A stretch of 9,530 nt of DNA from contig JAKAOC010000053.1 in assembly GCA_021823385.1 (NCBI GenBank), forward strand, positions 1-9,530. Reading direction: 5' to 3'. Made by a program: the position numbers and the translations under genes. Position 1 is the stretch's first letter. Each line of letters begins with the position of its first letter. This stretch comes from Actinomycetes bacterium. GTDB lineage: Bacteria; Actinomycetota; Acidimicrobiia; Acidimicrobiales; Acidimicrobiaceae. Positions 1 through 5,049 of the stretch are shown one piece after another. The notes under the pieces are model-generated. The model made no database searches and was not told where the DNA came from. It saw only the letters and a list, made by a program, of their open reading frames with translations.

Positions 1-16
1 CGGGTTCGTTCGGCAA
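1..16 (-). CDS. Extreme 5' end of a second copy of the zinc-finger/nuclease gene (partial)
   Basis: Only five codons lie in the window: TTG then PNEP, running off the left edge. They match the first five residues of the 733-1704 protein, and the upstream TAA-TC-TTG context is the same. With the surrounding 92-bp repeat, this indicates a paralogous copy of that gene whose body lies to the left. Whether that copy is intact cannot be seen here. Confidence 0.45.
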
Positions 17-18
17 GA

Positions 19-92
19 TTAGCCGATGGCCCGACCGTCGGCCGCACTTGAGTCCTCGTTGCGGTCATCGTTGTCGTATTTCCGGTAGTAGC
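19..92 (-). pseudogene. 3' fragment of the small acidic ORF, copy 1
   Basis: The minus-strand frame reads GYYRKYDNDD...AADGRAIG and stops at TAA (19-21). It corresponds to GYHRKYDNDDDG...AADATAMG at 1707-1786. Substitutions and two missing codons leave the frame intact, which is what past protein-coding selection would produce. The 5' part is gone: the sequence changes at about 92-97 into the middle of an IS3 orfA. No known family is recognised. Confidence 0.55.
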
Positions 93-318
93 CGACAGGT
101 ATTCTTCGAGCGATACCAGGTGGTCTCGCTAATTCCGAAGGAGCGGGCCAGCTCGGCGACGCTGGCTTCCTTGTTGAGCAACTCGTCGCCCTCGGCGACC
201 TTTCTGAACACCGGTTCGGGCGTATGGCGCTTGGACCTCATGTTGTCATGATCCTCCATTTCGATGCTGGGGGCCCACGACTCACATTCAGGCTGGACGG
301 GTTCTAGCGAGGTCCTCA
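93..318 (-). mobile_element. Truncated IS3-family remnant (5' half of orfA plus terminal repeat)
   Basis: The minus strand encodes MEDHDNMRSKRHTPEPVFRK...SFGISETTWYRSKNT, closely matching residues 1 to about 57 of the intact OrfA at 2737-3039. The terminal sequence also matches (ACTCACATTCAGGCTGGAC shared, ending near CTCA at 315-318). The rest of orfA and all of orfB are missing. The junction at 91-97 falls on a short shared GCCG followed by AGGT, which fits deletion at microhomology. Bases such as GAGCGA and GGAGCGGGCC agree with the remnant at 8295-8659 rather than with the intact element, so it derives from a sister isoform. Confidence 0.85.
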
Positions 319-382
319 GGTAAATCAAACTGAAAGCCGATTCAACGGGTGGCCGCTACAAGAACCTTCAGTGCACTAAATG

Positions 383-769
383 CTACGGCTCGTCATCGAC
401 AGGGTGCTGATCAGCGAGGTGAGTACCAAACACAGCCCCGAGGTCCTTTAGGTCTTCTTGCAAGAGAACGAGCAATCGAATACGGTACTTCTCCGCCAGG
501 CGCCGCTTCAGGTCCAAGTTCGCTTCATAGGCGCTGTCACCCGCCAGGCCGGCACATTCGACAAGGGTCCCATTCGGCAGTCTCCAATCAGGCCGTCGAA
601 GACCTCTCGAGTTCAAATCCACATCCTGCGGATAGTGCGGCTCCACTTCGTGCTCGATGCCGTTTACGGGTAGCCAGTTGTCGATTACGTACTCGTACAG
701 TGACCGGCAGTAGTGCCCGTCCTTGGCGAATGTCATAGTGCCCTTCGAGGTGCGGATACTTTCCCGGCC
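383..769 (-). pseudogene. C-terminal PD-(D/E)XK-like nuclease portion, cut off by a frameshift
   Basis: Seen: this minus-strand frame overlaps the end of the 733-1704 frame, one base out of register. From about 769 it reads a coherent protein: RESIRTSKGTM, AKDGHYCRSLYEYVIDNWL, GIEHEVEPHYP, GLRRPDWRLPNGTLVECAGL and YEANLDLKRRL, ending at TAG (383-385). An acidic residue in the SLYEY helix, Asp in RPDW, Glu in VECAG and Lys in LDLK are arranged as in PD-(D/E)XK/Vsr-like nucleases. Inferred: this is the C-terminal domain of the upstream protein, lost to the main frame by a one-base indel near 761-770. It has no start codon of its own with a ribosome site, so it is probably not translated alone. 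A sequencing error is the main alternative. The nuclease assignment is by motif pattern only. Confidence 0.6.
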
Positions 770-1704
770 AGGCCGGCTGCTTGGAGTATCGCGAGCCACT
801 TCGTTGATCCGACAAGTTCTTGGACTTTTTCGAGCGTCGGCATGGATTGGAGCAGCAGAGCCCACTCGTCTTGACGGTCCGTCGAACTAGAGGCTTGAAA
901 CGTTAAATGCCAATCACCGGCAATCGGAGTGGTACCCAGGTGGCGTGAGAGTTCCATGACCTTGTCGAGCGCGGCGCGCTTGGTCCACTTCACCGGACTC
1001 TCGTTCTCCACGAAGCCGCGGATCCTATGGCAGCACTCGCGGCACCACCTGGTGGTGTTCCAGTTGCGCACGGCCCAGCGTGGGACTTCGGCTTCCCAAT
1101 AGTGCCGCTGACATAAGGTGCATGCCCTTATCCAGGGAGATCTCCACTTGTAGCGCTTTCGCAGAAGGTGATAGACACCCCACGAGAGGCTGGCATGCAT
1201 GAAATGAAGGGAGACGCCTTCTCGGAGGGCACCCTTGGCCGTCAACCTCTCTCGTTCCTCTGGGTGGAAGCCCTCGTATTCGACTAGGTATTGATAGACC
1301 TTCAGTTGGTGCGACAATTCCTCTTGCAGCCTCGCCTGGAAAACATCGGGCCAGTTATAGCCAACAGCATCGGCTGTCGCCATCATCAGGTCCACTGACT
1401 CGCCGGTGGTTGCCGCTTCGAAGATCTGCTGCTGTCGCAGGCCCCAGTGGCTGTTGTTATATGGGTCAGTGAAGATGGGAAAATACGCTTCGCGCCACTG
1501 GGTGTCTGGGCTTTGCTCGCCGTCTCTGAACGCCATGCGCTGATCGAGCCGCACCACAATGTCGTGTCCGAGCGGATCGCGGCCCTCCAGCCAAGCGGGA
1601 TCGACTAGTGCATACTCTTCGGGAGAGTAGAGGGGTGCGTATGAGGGGCCCGCGGTTTTTGGTCCAGTCCTAGCGTGAGCCAGAGCCTCGGGTTCGTTGG
1701 GCAA
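733..1704 (-). CDS. Zinc-finger protein, N-terminal part of a frameshifted putative nuclease
   Basis: This frame encodes 323 aa starting at TTG. The start is supported by context: the preceding small ORF ends in TAA only 2 nt before, and the same TAA-TC-TTG arrangement is conserved in the left-edge copy. No strong Shine-Dalgarno is seen, so translational coupling to the small ORF is plausible. Residues 195-198 (CTLC) and 221-225 (CRECC) form a two-knuckle, zinc-ribbon-like motif set among tryptophans. The N-terminal 190 residues are mostly helical-looking and not recognised. The frame ends in AGLAGKVSAPRRAL, just after a conserved-looking segment (GSTKWLAILQAAGL), while the neighbouring frame continues with a nuclease-like domain. 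The native protein was therefore probably about 440 aa, and this product would be truncated and likely inactive. DNA binding and cleavage is an inference. Confidence 0.6.
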   Translation of the reverse strand: MPNEPEALAHARTGPKTAGPSYAPLYSPEEYALVDPAWLEGRDPLGHDIVVRLDQRMAFRDGEQSPDTQWREAYFPIFTDPYNNSHWGLRQQQIFEAATTGESVDLMMATADAVGYNWPDVFQARLQEELSHQLKVYQYLVEYEGFHPEERERLTAKGALREGVSLHFMHASLSWGVYHLLRKRYKWRSPWIRACTLCQRHYWEAEVPRWAVRNWNTTRWCRECCHRIRGFVENESPVKWTKRAALDKVMELSRHLGTTPIAGDWHLTFQASSSTDRQDEWALLLQSMPTLEKVQELVGSTKWLAILQAAGLAGKVSAPRRAL

Positions 1705-1786
1705 GATTAGCCCATGGCCGTAGCGTCGGCCGCACTTGCGTCGTCGTTATGGCCATCATCGTCGTTGTCGTATTTCCGGTGGTAGC
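1689..1786. repeat. Second copy of the direct repeat at 1-92
   Basis: This is the partner of the repeat at the left window edge. It ends exactly where the IS3-family element begins at 1787. The shared stretch ends at GTAGC in both copies, which independently supports the left boundary of the element. Confidence 0.8.
1707..1786 (-). pseudogene. 3' fragment of a small acidic ORF interrupted by the IS element
   Basis: The minus-strand frame reads (G)YHRKYDNDDDG, then an acidic/alanine-rich tail ending in ATAMG, and stops at TAA (1707-1709), 2 nt before the nuclease TTG. Joined to 3093-3141 with 1787-3092 removed, it gives exactly 43 codons including the stop (80 + 49 = 129 nt), and the joining codon is GGC. 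The reconstructed 42-aa protein has a basic front (TGWFDRAKRLTYEQYGYHRK) and a strongly acidic tail. No family is recognised. Its tight spacing to the nuclease suggests a co-translated partner. Confidence 0.6.
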
Positions 1787-1843
1787 TGATCGGCTGTGGA
1801 CCCTGTGGTCGAGGCGAAGCGTCGTCCACAAGTACAGCAGCCG

Positions 1844-2740
1844 CTATGCGGCCCGCAGCTGAGGCGCCGCCCAGCCCTTGTACTTGGCAGCGCCGGCAAG
1901 TACCTGCCGCTGTTCGATGGTGTCGAGTTCCCTGAACTCGGCGGGGGTCAGATAGCCAAGGGAGCTGTGCCGGCGATTGGCGTTGAAATCGGCTCGGGCG
2001 TGATCCAGGATGGCCTGGGCTTCGGTAACGTCCAGGAAGAGCTCGCCGTTCAGGTACTCGTCCCGTACACGGCCGTTAAGCGCCTCGATCACACCATTTT
2101 GCCAAGGCGATCCCGGCTCTGTGAAGAGCAGCTCCACGCCCATCTCGGCGCACCAGTCCGCCAGGAGGCCGGCGATGAACTCAGGTCCGTGGTCGACGCG
2201 CAGGTAGACGGGTGTTCCGTTCTCGGCCACCAGGCCATCCAGGGTGGCGATCACTCCCAAGGCGTCAATGGACCTGGCGGCTCGTGATGCCAGCCAGCGC
2301 CGGTCGTACTCGTCCACGATATTCAAGAGCTTGATCACCCGCTTGTCTTCGCTCTGGTCGAATTGGAAGTCAGCCGCCCAGGTGACGTTGGAGTCAAGGG
2401 GCCTGTGCCATCCCGAAGGATTGCCGTGGCGCCTGGCGCGCTTTTTCTTGTAGGGCACTTTCAGTCCCGCCTGCCTCCAAAGTCTCTGCACGTAGCTTCG
2501 AGCCAGATACCAGCCCTCTTTGAGAAGGGCCGCCCAGGCCCGCTTGTATCCGCGGCGGGGGTTTTGAAGCGCGTAGGACTTCAGCCACGCGGTGATCTCG
2601 GCATCCCGTTCGCCCGGTGGCTTTGGCGTATAGCGCTGGGTGGAGCGGTGCTGGCCGATCAGTTTGCATGCCCTTCTCTCGCTAACCCCGAACCGGCTGC
2701 GCAGCTTTTCGATGCTGCGCCTGCGCCGGTCCGGGGTTAG
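1844..2740 (-). CDS. IS3-family transposase OrfB (DDE/rve integrase domain)
   Basis: The open frame runs about 298 codons from the orfA/orfB overlap to TAG (1844-1846). The N-terminal part includes FGVSERRACKLIGQHRSTQR and the GYKRAWAALLKEGW segment typical of the OrfB helical DNA-binding region, then a basic linker (KKKRARRHG). The rve catalytic core follows: Asp in WAADFQFD (about residue 124), Asp in RVDHGPEF (about 183) and Glu in NGVIEALNG (about 219), 35 residues between the last two, as in the DD(35)E family. The ending (RRHSSLGYLTPAEF) is also standard. There is no good start codon at the 5' end; the first GTG (2491) would remove the N-terminal region. Expression is therefore expected as an OrfAB fusion through the slippery site at 2800-2806. 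It catalyses cut/circularise-and-paste transposition of the element. Confidence 0.9.
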   Translation of the reverse strand, partial: LTPDRRRRSIEKLRSRFGVSERRACKLIGQHRSTQRYTPKPPGERDAEITAWLKSYALQNPRRGYKRAWAALLKEGWYLARSYVQRLWRQAGLKVPYKKKRARRHGNPSGWHRPLDSNVTWAADFQFDQSEDKRVIKLLNIVDEYDRRWLASRAARSIDALGVIATLDGLVAENGTPVYLRVDHGPEFIAGLLADWCAEMGVELLFTEPGSPWQNGVIEALNGRVRDEYLNGELFLDVTEAQAILDHARADFNANRRHSSLGYLTPAEFRELDTIEQRQVLAGAAKYKGWAAPQLRAA

Positions 2741-3015
2741 AAGTTTCCCGAGGCGATCTCTTTCAGCATGTCGATGTCGAGTGCCTGGTCGGCGACGATC
2801 TTTTTTAGGCGCTTGTTCTCGGCCTCGAGCTCTTTCATCCTCTTGGCATCGGTTGCCTTCATGCCGCCGTAGGTGTTCTTCCAGCGGTACCAGGTGGTCT
2901 CCGTGATTCCGAAGGAGCGAGCCACCTCAGCGACGCTCGCTCCCTTGTTGAGCATCTCGTCGCCTTCAGCGACCTTTCTGATCACCTGTTCGGGTGTATG
3001 GCGCTTGGACTTCAT
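2737..3015 (-). CDS. IS3-family transposase OrfA (HTH and leucine-zipper protein)
   Basis: This 92-aa protein starts MKSKRHTPEQVIRKVAEGDE and ends LKEIASGNF. ATG 3015 is preferred because GGAGGA lies 10 nt upstream; two in-frame ATGs at 3039 and 3033 also exist but lack such a site. An HTH is visible at about residues 28-48 (SVAEVARSFGITETTWYRWK). It is followed by a heptad-like region (KELEAENKRLKKIVADQALDIDMLK), the multimerisation zipper of OrfA proteins. Its role is terminal-repeat recognition and, alone, control of transposition. It carries the A-AAA-AAG frameshift site within the zipper and overlaps the OrfB frame. Confidence 0.9.
   Translation of the reverse strand: MKSKRHTPEQVIRKVAEGDEMLNKGASVAEVARSFGITETTWYRWKNTYGGMKATDAKRMKELEAENKRLKKIVADQALDIDMLKEIASGNF
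2800..2806 (-). promoter_or_regulatory. Programmed -1 frameshift site A-AAA-AAG
   Basis: On the minus strand, orfA reads CTA AAA AAG. The heptamer A AAA AAG is therefore in the correct zero frame for tandem -1 slippage. The -1 frame from here is open through the orfA stop (2737-2739) and into orfB with no stop codon, giving an OrfAB fusion transposase. A6G is the classic slippery sequence of IS3-family elements. Confidence 0.8.
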
Positions 3016-3092
3016 GTTGTCGTGGTCCTCCATTTCCATTCTGGAGGCCCGGACTCACATTCAGGCTGGACCGGTTCTGGCGGAGCCCCTCA

Positions 3093-3141
3093 CGTATTGC
3101 TCGTAGGTGAGCCGCTTGGCCCGGTCGAACCATCCTGTCAA
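3093..3141 (-). pseudogene. 5' fragment of the small ORF interrupted by the IS element
   Basis: A TTG at 3139-3141 is preceded by GGGAGGG (3148-3154) with a 6-nt spacer, a strong ribosome site, and opens LTGWFDRAKRLTYEQY up to the IS boundary. An in-frame TAA at 3196-3198 limits upstream extension, and no other start codon lies between. Removing the element joins this fragment in frame to 1707-1786. As it stands, translation would run into the IS and stop at TGA after SARTGPA. Confidence 0.55.
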
Positions 3142-3329
3142 GAAATGCCCTCCCGTCTCTTGTCCATCGTCTGAAGTGACGATATCGCGGCTCCGTTACA
3201 CCGCGCTAACACTGAACGGGGAGGTTGTGCACTGGATGGAGCGCAATCCCGAATGGATTTTTAGTACACCGCGACTGATGCGAAATTTGATGACCGCAAA
3301 CATTCTCTCCGTAGTCTTCAGTGGAAACT

Positions 3330-3352
3330 AGCTCCGGCGTGTATCGCCAGCT
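3330..3352 (-). terminator. Possible terminator hairpin for the 3359-4447 gene
   Basis: AGCT (3330-3333) and AGCT (3349-3352) flank GGCG-TGTAT-CGCC, giving an 8-bp stem with a 2-nt bulge. It starts 6 nt beyond the TAG of the minus-strand gene and is followed by only a short TTT. Position favours a terminator; the weak U-tract argues against efficient intrinsic termination. The rest of 3142-3358 shows nothing supportable beyond the small-ORF leader. Confidence 0.35.
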
Positions 3353-3358
3353 TGACAC

Positions 3359-4447
3359 CTAACTGGAACTTCGAATCAGACGATTTATCTGCAGCTGCTG
3401 CGCGAATGGCAAATTCGACAGGTTTTCAAGTTCCAGTGCCCTTTCTTCCTCGGATAGCTCCGCGAGGGCTTTGACTCGTTGTTCGACCGGGACAATGCTT
3501 GTGCCGATTGCCTCAAGGACACCATGCAGGTTCTGAGCGATTTGCGGTGAAGCCAGGAGGGACAGTATGAGCGGGACTATAACGATGGCGGAAAGTGGCT
3601 CGTCGACCAACATTCGCAACCCAGCGAGCCCCGAAGTATTCTCTCGTCCCGACATGGCATCAGCAAGGCGTGCAAATGCTGTCAGGCCGCCAAGAAGTAG
3701 GCGGGCCACGTCGCGAGCAGCCTCCAACTCCGCTTCCGAGGCGCCTTCGGTGACTGCGATTAACCGAGACAAACCGCCCGTTTGCGAGAACGCGACCAAG
3801 CCATCTTCCGGAGCGCCATCTAGCCATGGACCGGCTCCTTCCGGTCGAAACCGACGCGCTTTATCAACGCCTATTAGTCGTTCGACGGTCGAAGCATCCA
3901 GTTCTAGACGCTTCAGTGCCGTCGGGTCATCTAAAACGAGCCCGAACATCGACGCGAACGCGGTAGTGCGCTCGCGAAGCGCCTGACGGCCGAAACGAGG
4001 CACCCCTTTTCCGCGCTTTCTTGCCTGGGTAGCCGCGAGCGCTTGAATCGCTTGCCATCGCATATCTGGATCGCTGCCGACGCGCGGGTTGTTTTTAGCT
4101 AGCTCTTTCTCCAGGGTGGCGAGCAGACCACCCAGAAAAGCGCTGATTGATTCGCGGACGCGCCCAGTATCTATCGAGTATCCGTTGTACCAAAGCGTCG
4201 CACGCAGAGCGTTTGGGTCCTTCGTCAATTTCCGCAAGTGCAACAGAGCACTGAGCTGGTCGGCCGTAGCGGCAGGGTAGGTCCAAATTGGCCGCTTCCC
4301 GTCCTGACCGCTTCGCATTGCGTGAGGGAGCAGGCCCAAATGACGCCAGTGTTCGAGGGTCCGCTCAGTAATTGACGGATCGAGATCTCGCGCTAGAGCG
4401 ATCAGTTGGGTTGAGCGGAGGGGCTCCGAGGTACTCACATTAGACAT
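3359..4447 (-). CDS. MerR-type HTH protein with an unrecognised C-terminal region
   Basis: This protein has 362 aa from ATG 4447 (MSNVSTSEPL). An open extension to 4633 exists but overlaps the start of the divergent gene and has non-protein-like composition. Residues about 12-65 form a MerR-type HTH (LIALARDLDPSITERTLEHW, then RHLGLLP and a KRPIWTYP wing). Residues 66-115 include a conserved-looking helical stretch (NGYSIDTGRVRESISAFLGG). The C-terminal two thirds are helical, with charged segments at 230-260 and 325-345 and a hydrophobic stretch at 285-300 (LSAIVIVPLILSLLAS) that may be buried or membrane-associated. This is not a usual metal or drug MerR, being much longer and without the Cys effector motif. 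The likely role is regulator of itself and the divergent small gene. No Shine-Dalgarno is convincing; TACTAT at 4455-4460, 7 nt before the ATG, could be a -10 of a leaderless transcript. Confidence 0.75.
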   Translation of the reverse strand: MSNVSTSEPLRSTQLIALARDLDPSITERTLEHWRHLGLLPHAMRSGQDGKRPIWTYPAATADQLSALLHLRKLTKDPNALRATLWYNGYSIDTGRVRESISAFLGGLLATLEKELAKNNPRVGSDPDMRWQAIQALAATQARKRGKGVPRFGRQALRERTTAFASMFGLVLDDPTALKRLELDASTVERLIGVDKARRFRPEGAGPWLDGAPEDGLVAFSQTGGLSRLIAVTEGASEAELEAARDVARLLLGGLTAFARLADAMSGRENTSGLAGLRMLVDEPLSAIVIVPLILSLLASPQIAQNLHGVLEAIGTSIVPVEQRVKALAELSEEERALELENLSNLPFAQQLQINRLIRSSS

Positions 4448-4601
4448 ACCATAAATAGTACTCCCACTCGCACGGAGCCTATCTTGCTTTCTCGAATGCC
4501 GACACGTCGACAAGGGCCTGACCTGGTCGCCCAGGGTACACTGATAATGCCGTCGCGTGAATCCGAAGGCGTAAGTACTACTAGTTAAGAAAGGATCAAC
4601 T
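4448..4601. promoter_or_regulatory. Divergent promoter region with a shared AGTACTA motif
   Basis: This 154-bp gap between two divergent starts must hold both promoters. An AGTACTA motif faces each gene: on the minus strand AGTACTATTTATGG just before ATG 4447, and on the plus strand AGTACTACTAGTTAAG (from 4574) just before GTG 4602. The TACTAT/TACTAC cores could be -10 elements, and AGTACT (4457-4462, 4574-4579) is itself palindromic. Neither has a good -35, which would fit activator dependence, but this is inference. Confidence 0.4.
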
Positions 4602-4949
4602 GTGAACGAGATTGAAGCTGACAAGCTCCGCACTTATCTTCGAGCTTGGAGGGTGCGGAACCCATATAGATGGCAGGATGGCCCGCGCGCGGTGGCCGAG
4701 GACTTAATGCGTGATGTCGCGTTCGCAGACATCAAGATTGCCCAGCTGCTGGAAACGAACGCTGGCGCTACCATCATGCAAGTAGTTGAGAGCACATTGC
4801 CGTTCCCGGGAAGCCCCGAAGTAGTCGTGATGGTCGAAGCGATCGAAATTGCCTCTAAGCAACGGACCGCGACACAAGCGCTAAGGGCTCTCGGAGTCGG
4901 GGTTGCCGTGGTACTCGTCCTCTCGCTGGTATTTAGTTACAAGAAGTAG
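4602..4949 (+). CDS. Small protein with a C-terminal membrane anchor, function unknown
   Basis: This protein has 115 aa from GTG 4602, chosen because AAAGGA (4589-4594) lies 7 nt upstream. The N-terminal 90 residues are soluble and mixed-charge, with an aromatic/basic start (LRTYLRAWRVRNPYRW) and a central segment VVESTLPFPGSPEVVVMVEA. Residues about 95-112 (LRALGVGVAVVLVLSLVFSY) form one transmembrane helix ending in KK, so the soluble domain should face the cytoplasm as a tail-anchored protein. No signal peptide is present. It is divergent from the MerR-type gene and convergent with the 403-aa gene. No family is recognised. Pairing with the regulator is inferred from position. Confidence 0.7.
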   Translation: MNEIEADKLRTYLRAWRVRNPYRWQDGPRAVAEDLMRDVAFADIKIAQLLETNAGATIMQVVESTLPFPGSPEVVVMVEAIEIASKQRTATQALRALGVGVAVVLVLSLVFSYKK

Positions 4950-4972
4950 AGTGGCTGCATCTGGTGTACTTG

Positions 4973-5012
4973 CGCTTAGGGCGAAAGCCCGCTTAAGGCG
5001 AAAGCGGTCGCC
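4973..5012. repeat. Tandem 17-bp repeat with GNRA-type hairpin between convergent genes
   Basis: CGCTTAGGGCGAAAGCC (4973-4989) is followed directly by CGCTTAAGGCGAAAGCG (4990-5006), 15 of 17 identical. The first copy contains GGGC-GAAA-GCCC (4979-4990), a tetraloop hairpin. The second can form GGCGA...TCGCC (4997-5001 with 5008-5012). It sits between the stops at 4949 (plus) and 5050 (minus), so a bidirectional transcription end is plausible, though no T-tract is present. Confidence 0.5.
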
Positions 5013-5049
5013 AACGCAGTATCAAATGAGGCACCGCAATCACTTGGAC

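Larger units (their letters stand above)
1..92. repeat. Diverged direct repeat of 1689-1786
   Basis: Positions 1-92 match 1689-1786 in the same orientation at roughly 85% by eye. The repeat holds the 3' end of a small minus-strand ORF, its TAA stop, the 2-nt spacer and the TTG start of the nuclease gene. The length difference between the copies is 6 nt within the small ORF, so the frame is kept. In both places an IS3-family sequence lies directly to the right. This suggests an old duplication of the small ORF plus nuclease locus. Confidence 0.8.
1787..3092 (-). mobile_element. Complete IS3-family insertion sequence, 1306 bp
   Basis: The element holds overlapping orfA and orfB on the minus strand. 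The termini read inwards as TGATCGGCTGTGGACC (left) and TGAGGGGCTCCGCCAG (right). They are imperfect inverted repeats: 14 of the outer 27 positions agree, mainly the TGA..GGCT tips and an inner GGTC.AG block. The length fits the usual 1.2-1.5 kb of the family. The left boundary is supported by the end of the direct repeat at 1786, and the right by the remnants at 318 and about 8659 and by the restored reading frame of the interrupted ORF. No target-site duplication is seen (AGC left, CGT right). Both ORFs look intact, so it may still move. The subgroup was not determined. Confidence 0.85.

Noticed and set aside
1796..2740. Plus-strand frames across the transposase gene
   Set aside because: They are antisense shadows of orfB, which has a full DDE motif set.
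1784..3095. Target-site duplication of the IS element
   Set aside because: The bases next to the two ends (AGC and CGT) differ, and no 3-5 bp repeat fits without moving the ends supported by other evidence.
3107..3331. 74-codon plus-strand frame right of the IS element
   Set aside because: No ribosome site and no domain; the minus strand of the same region explains the signal better, as the 5' part of the interrupted small ORF.
4448..4633. N-terminal extension of the MerR-type protein to 4633
   Set aside because: It would overlap the divergent gene and its ribosome site, and the extra 62 residues are low-quality. The HTH begins properly after ATG 4447.
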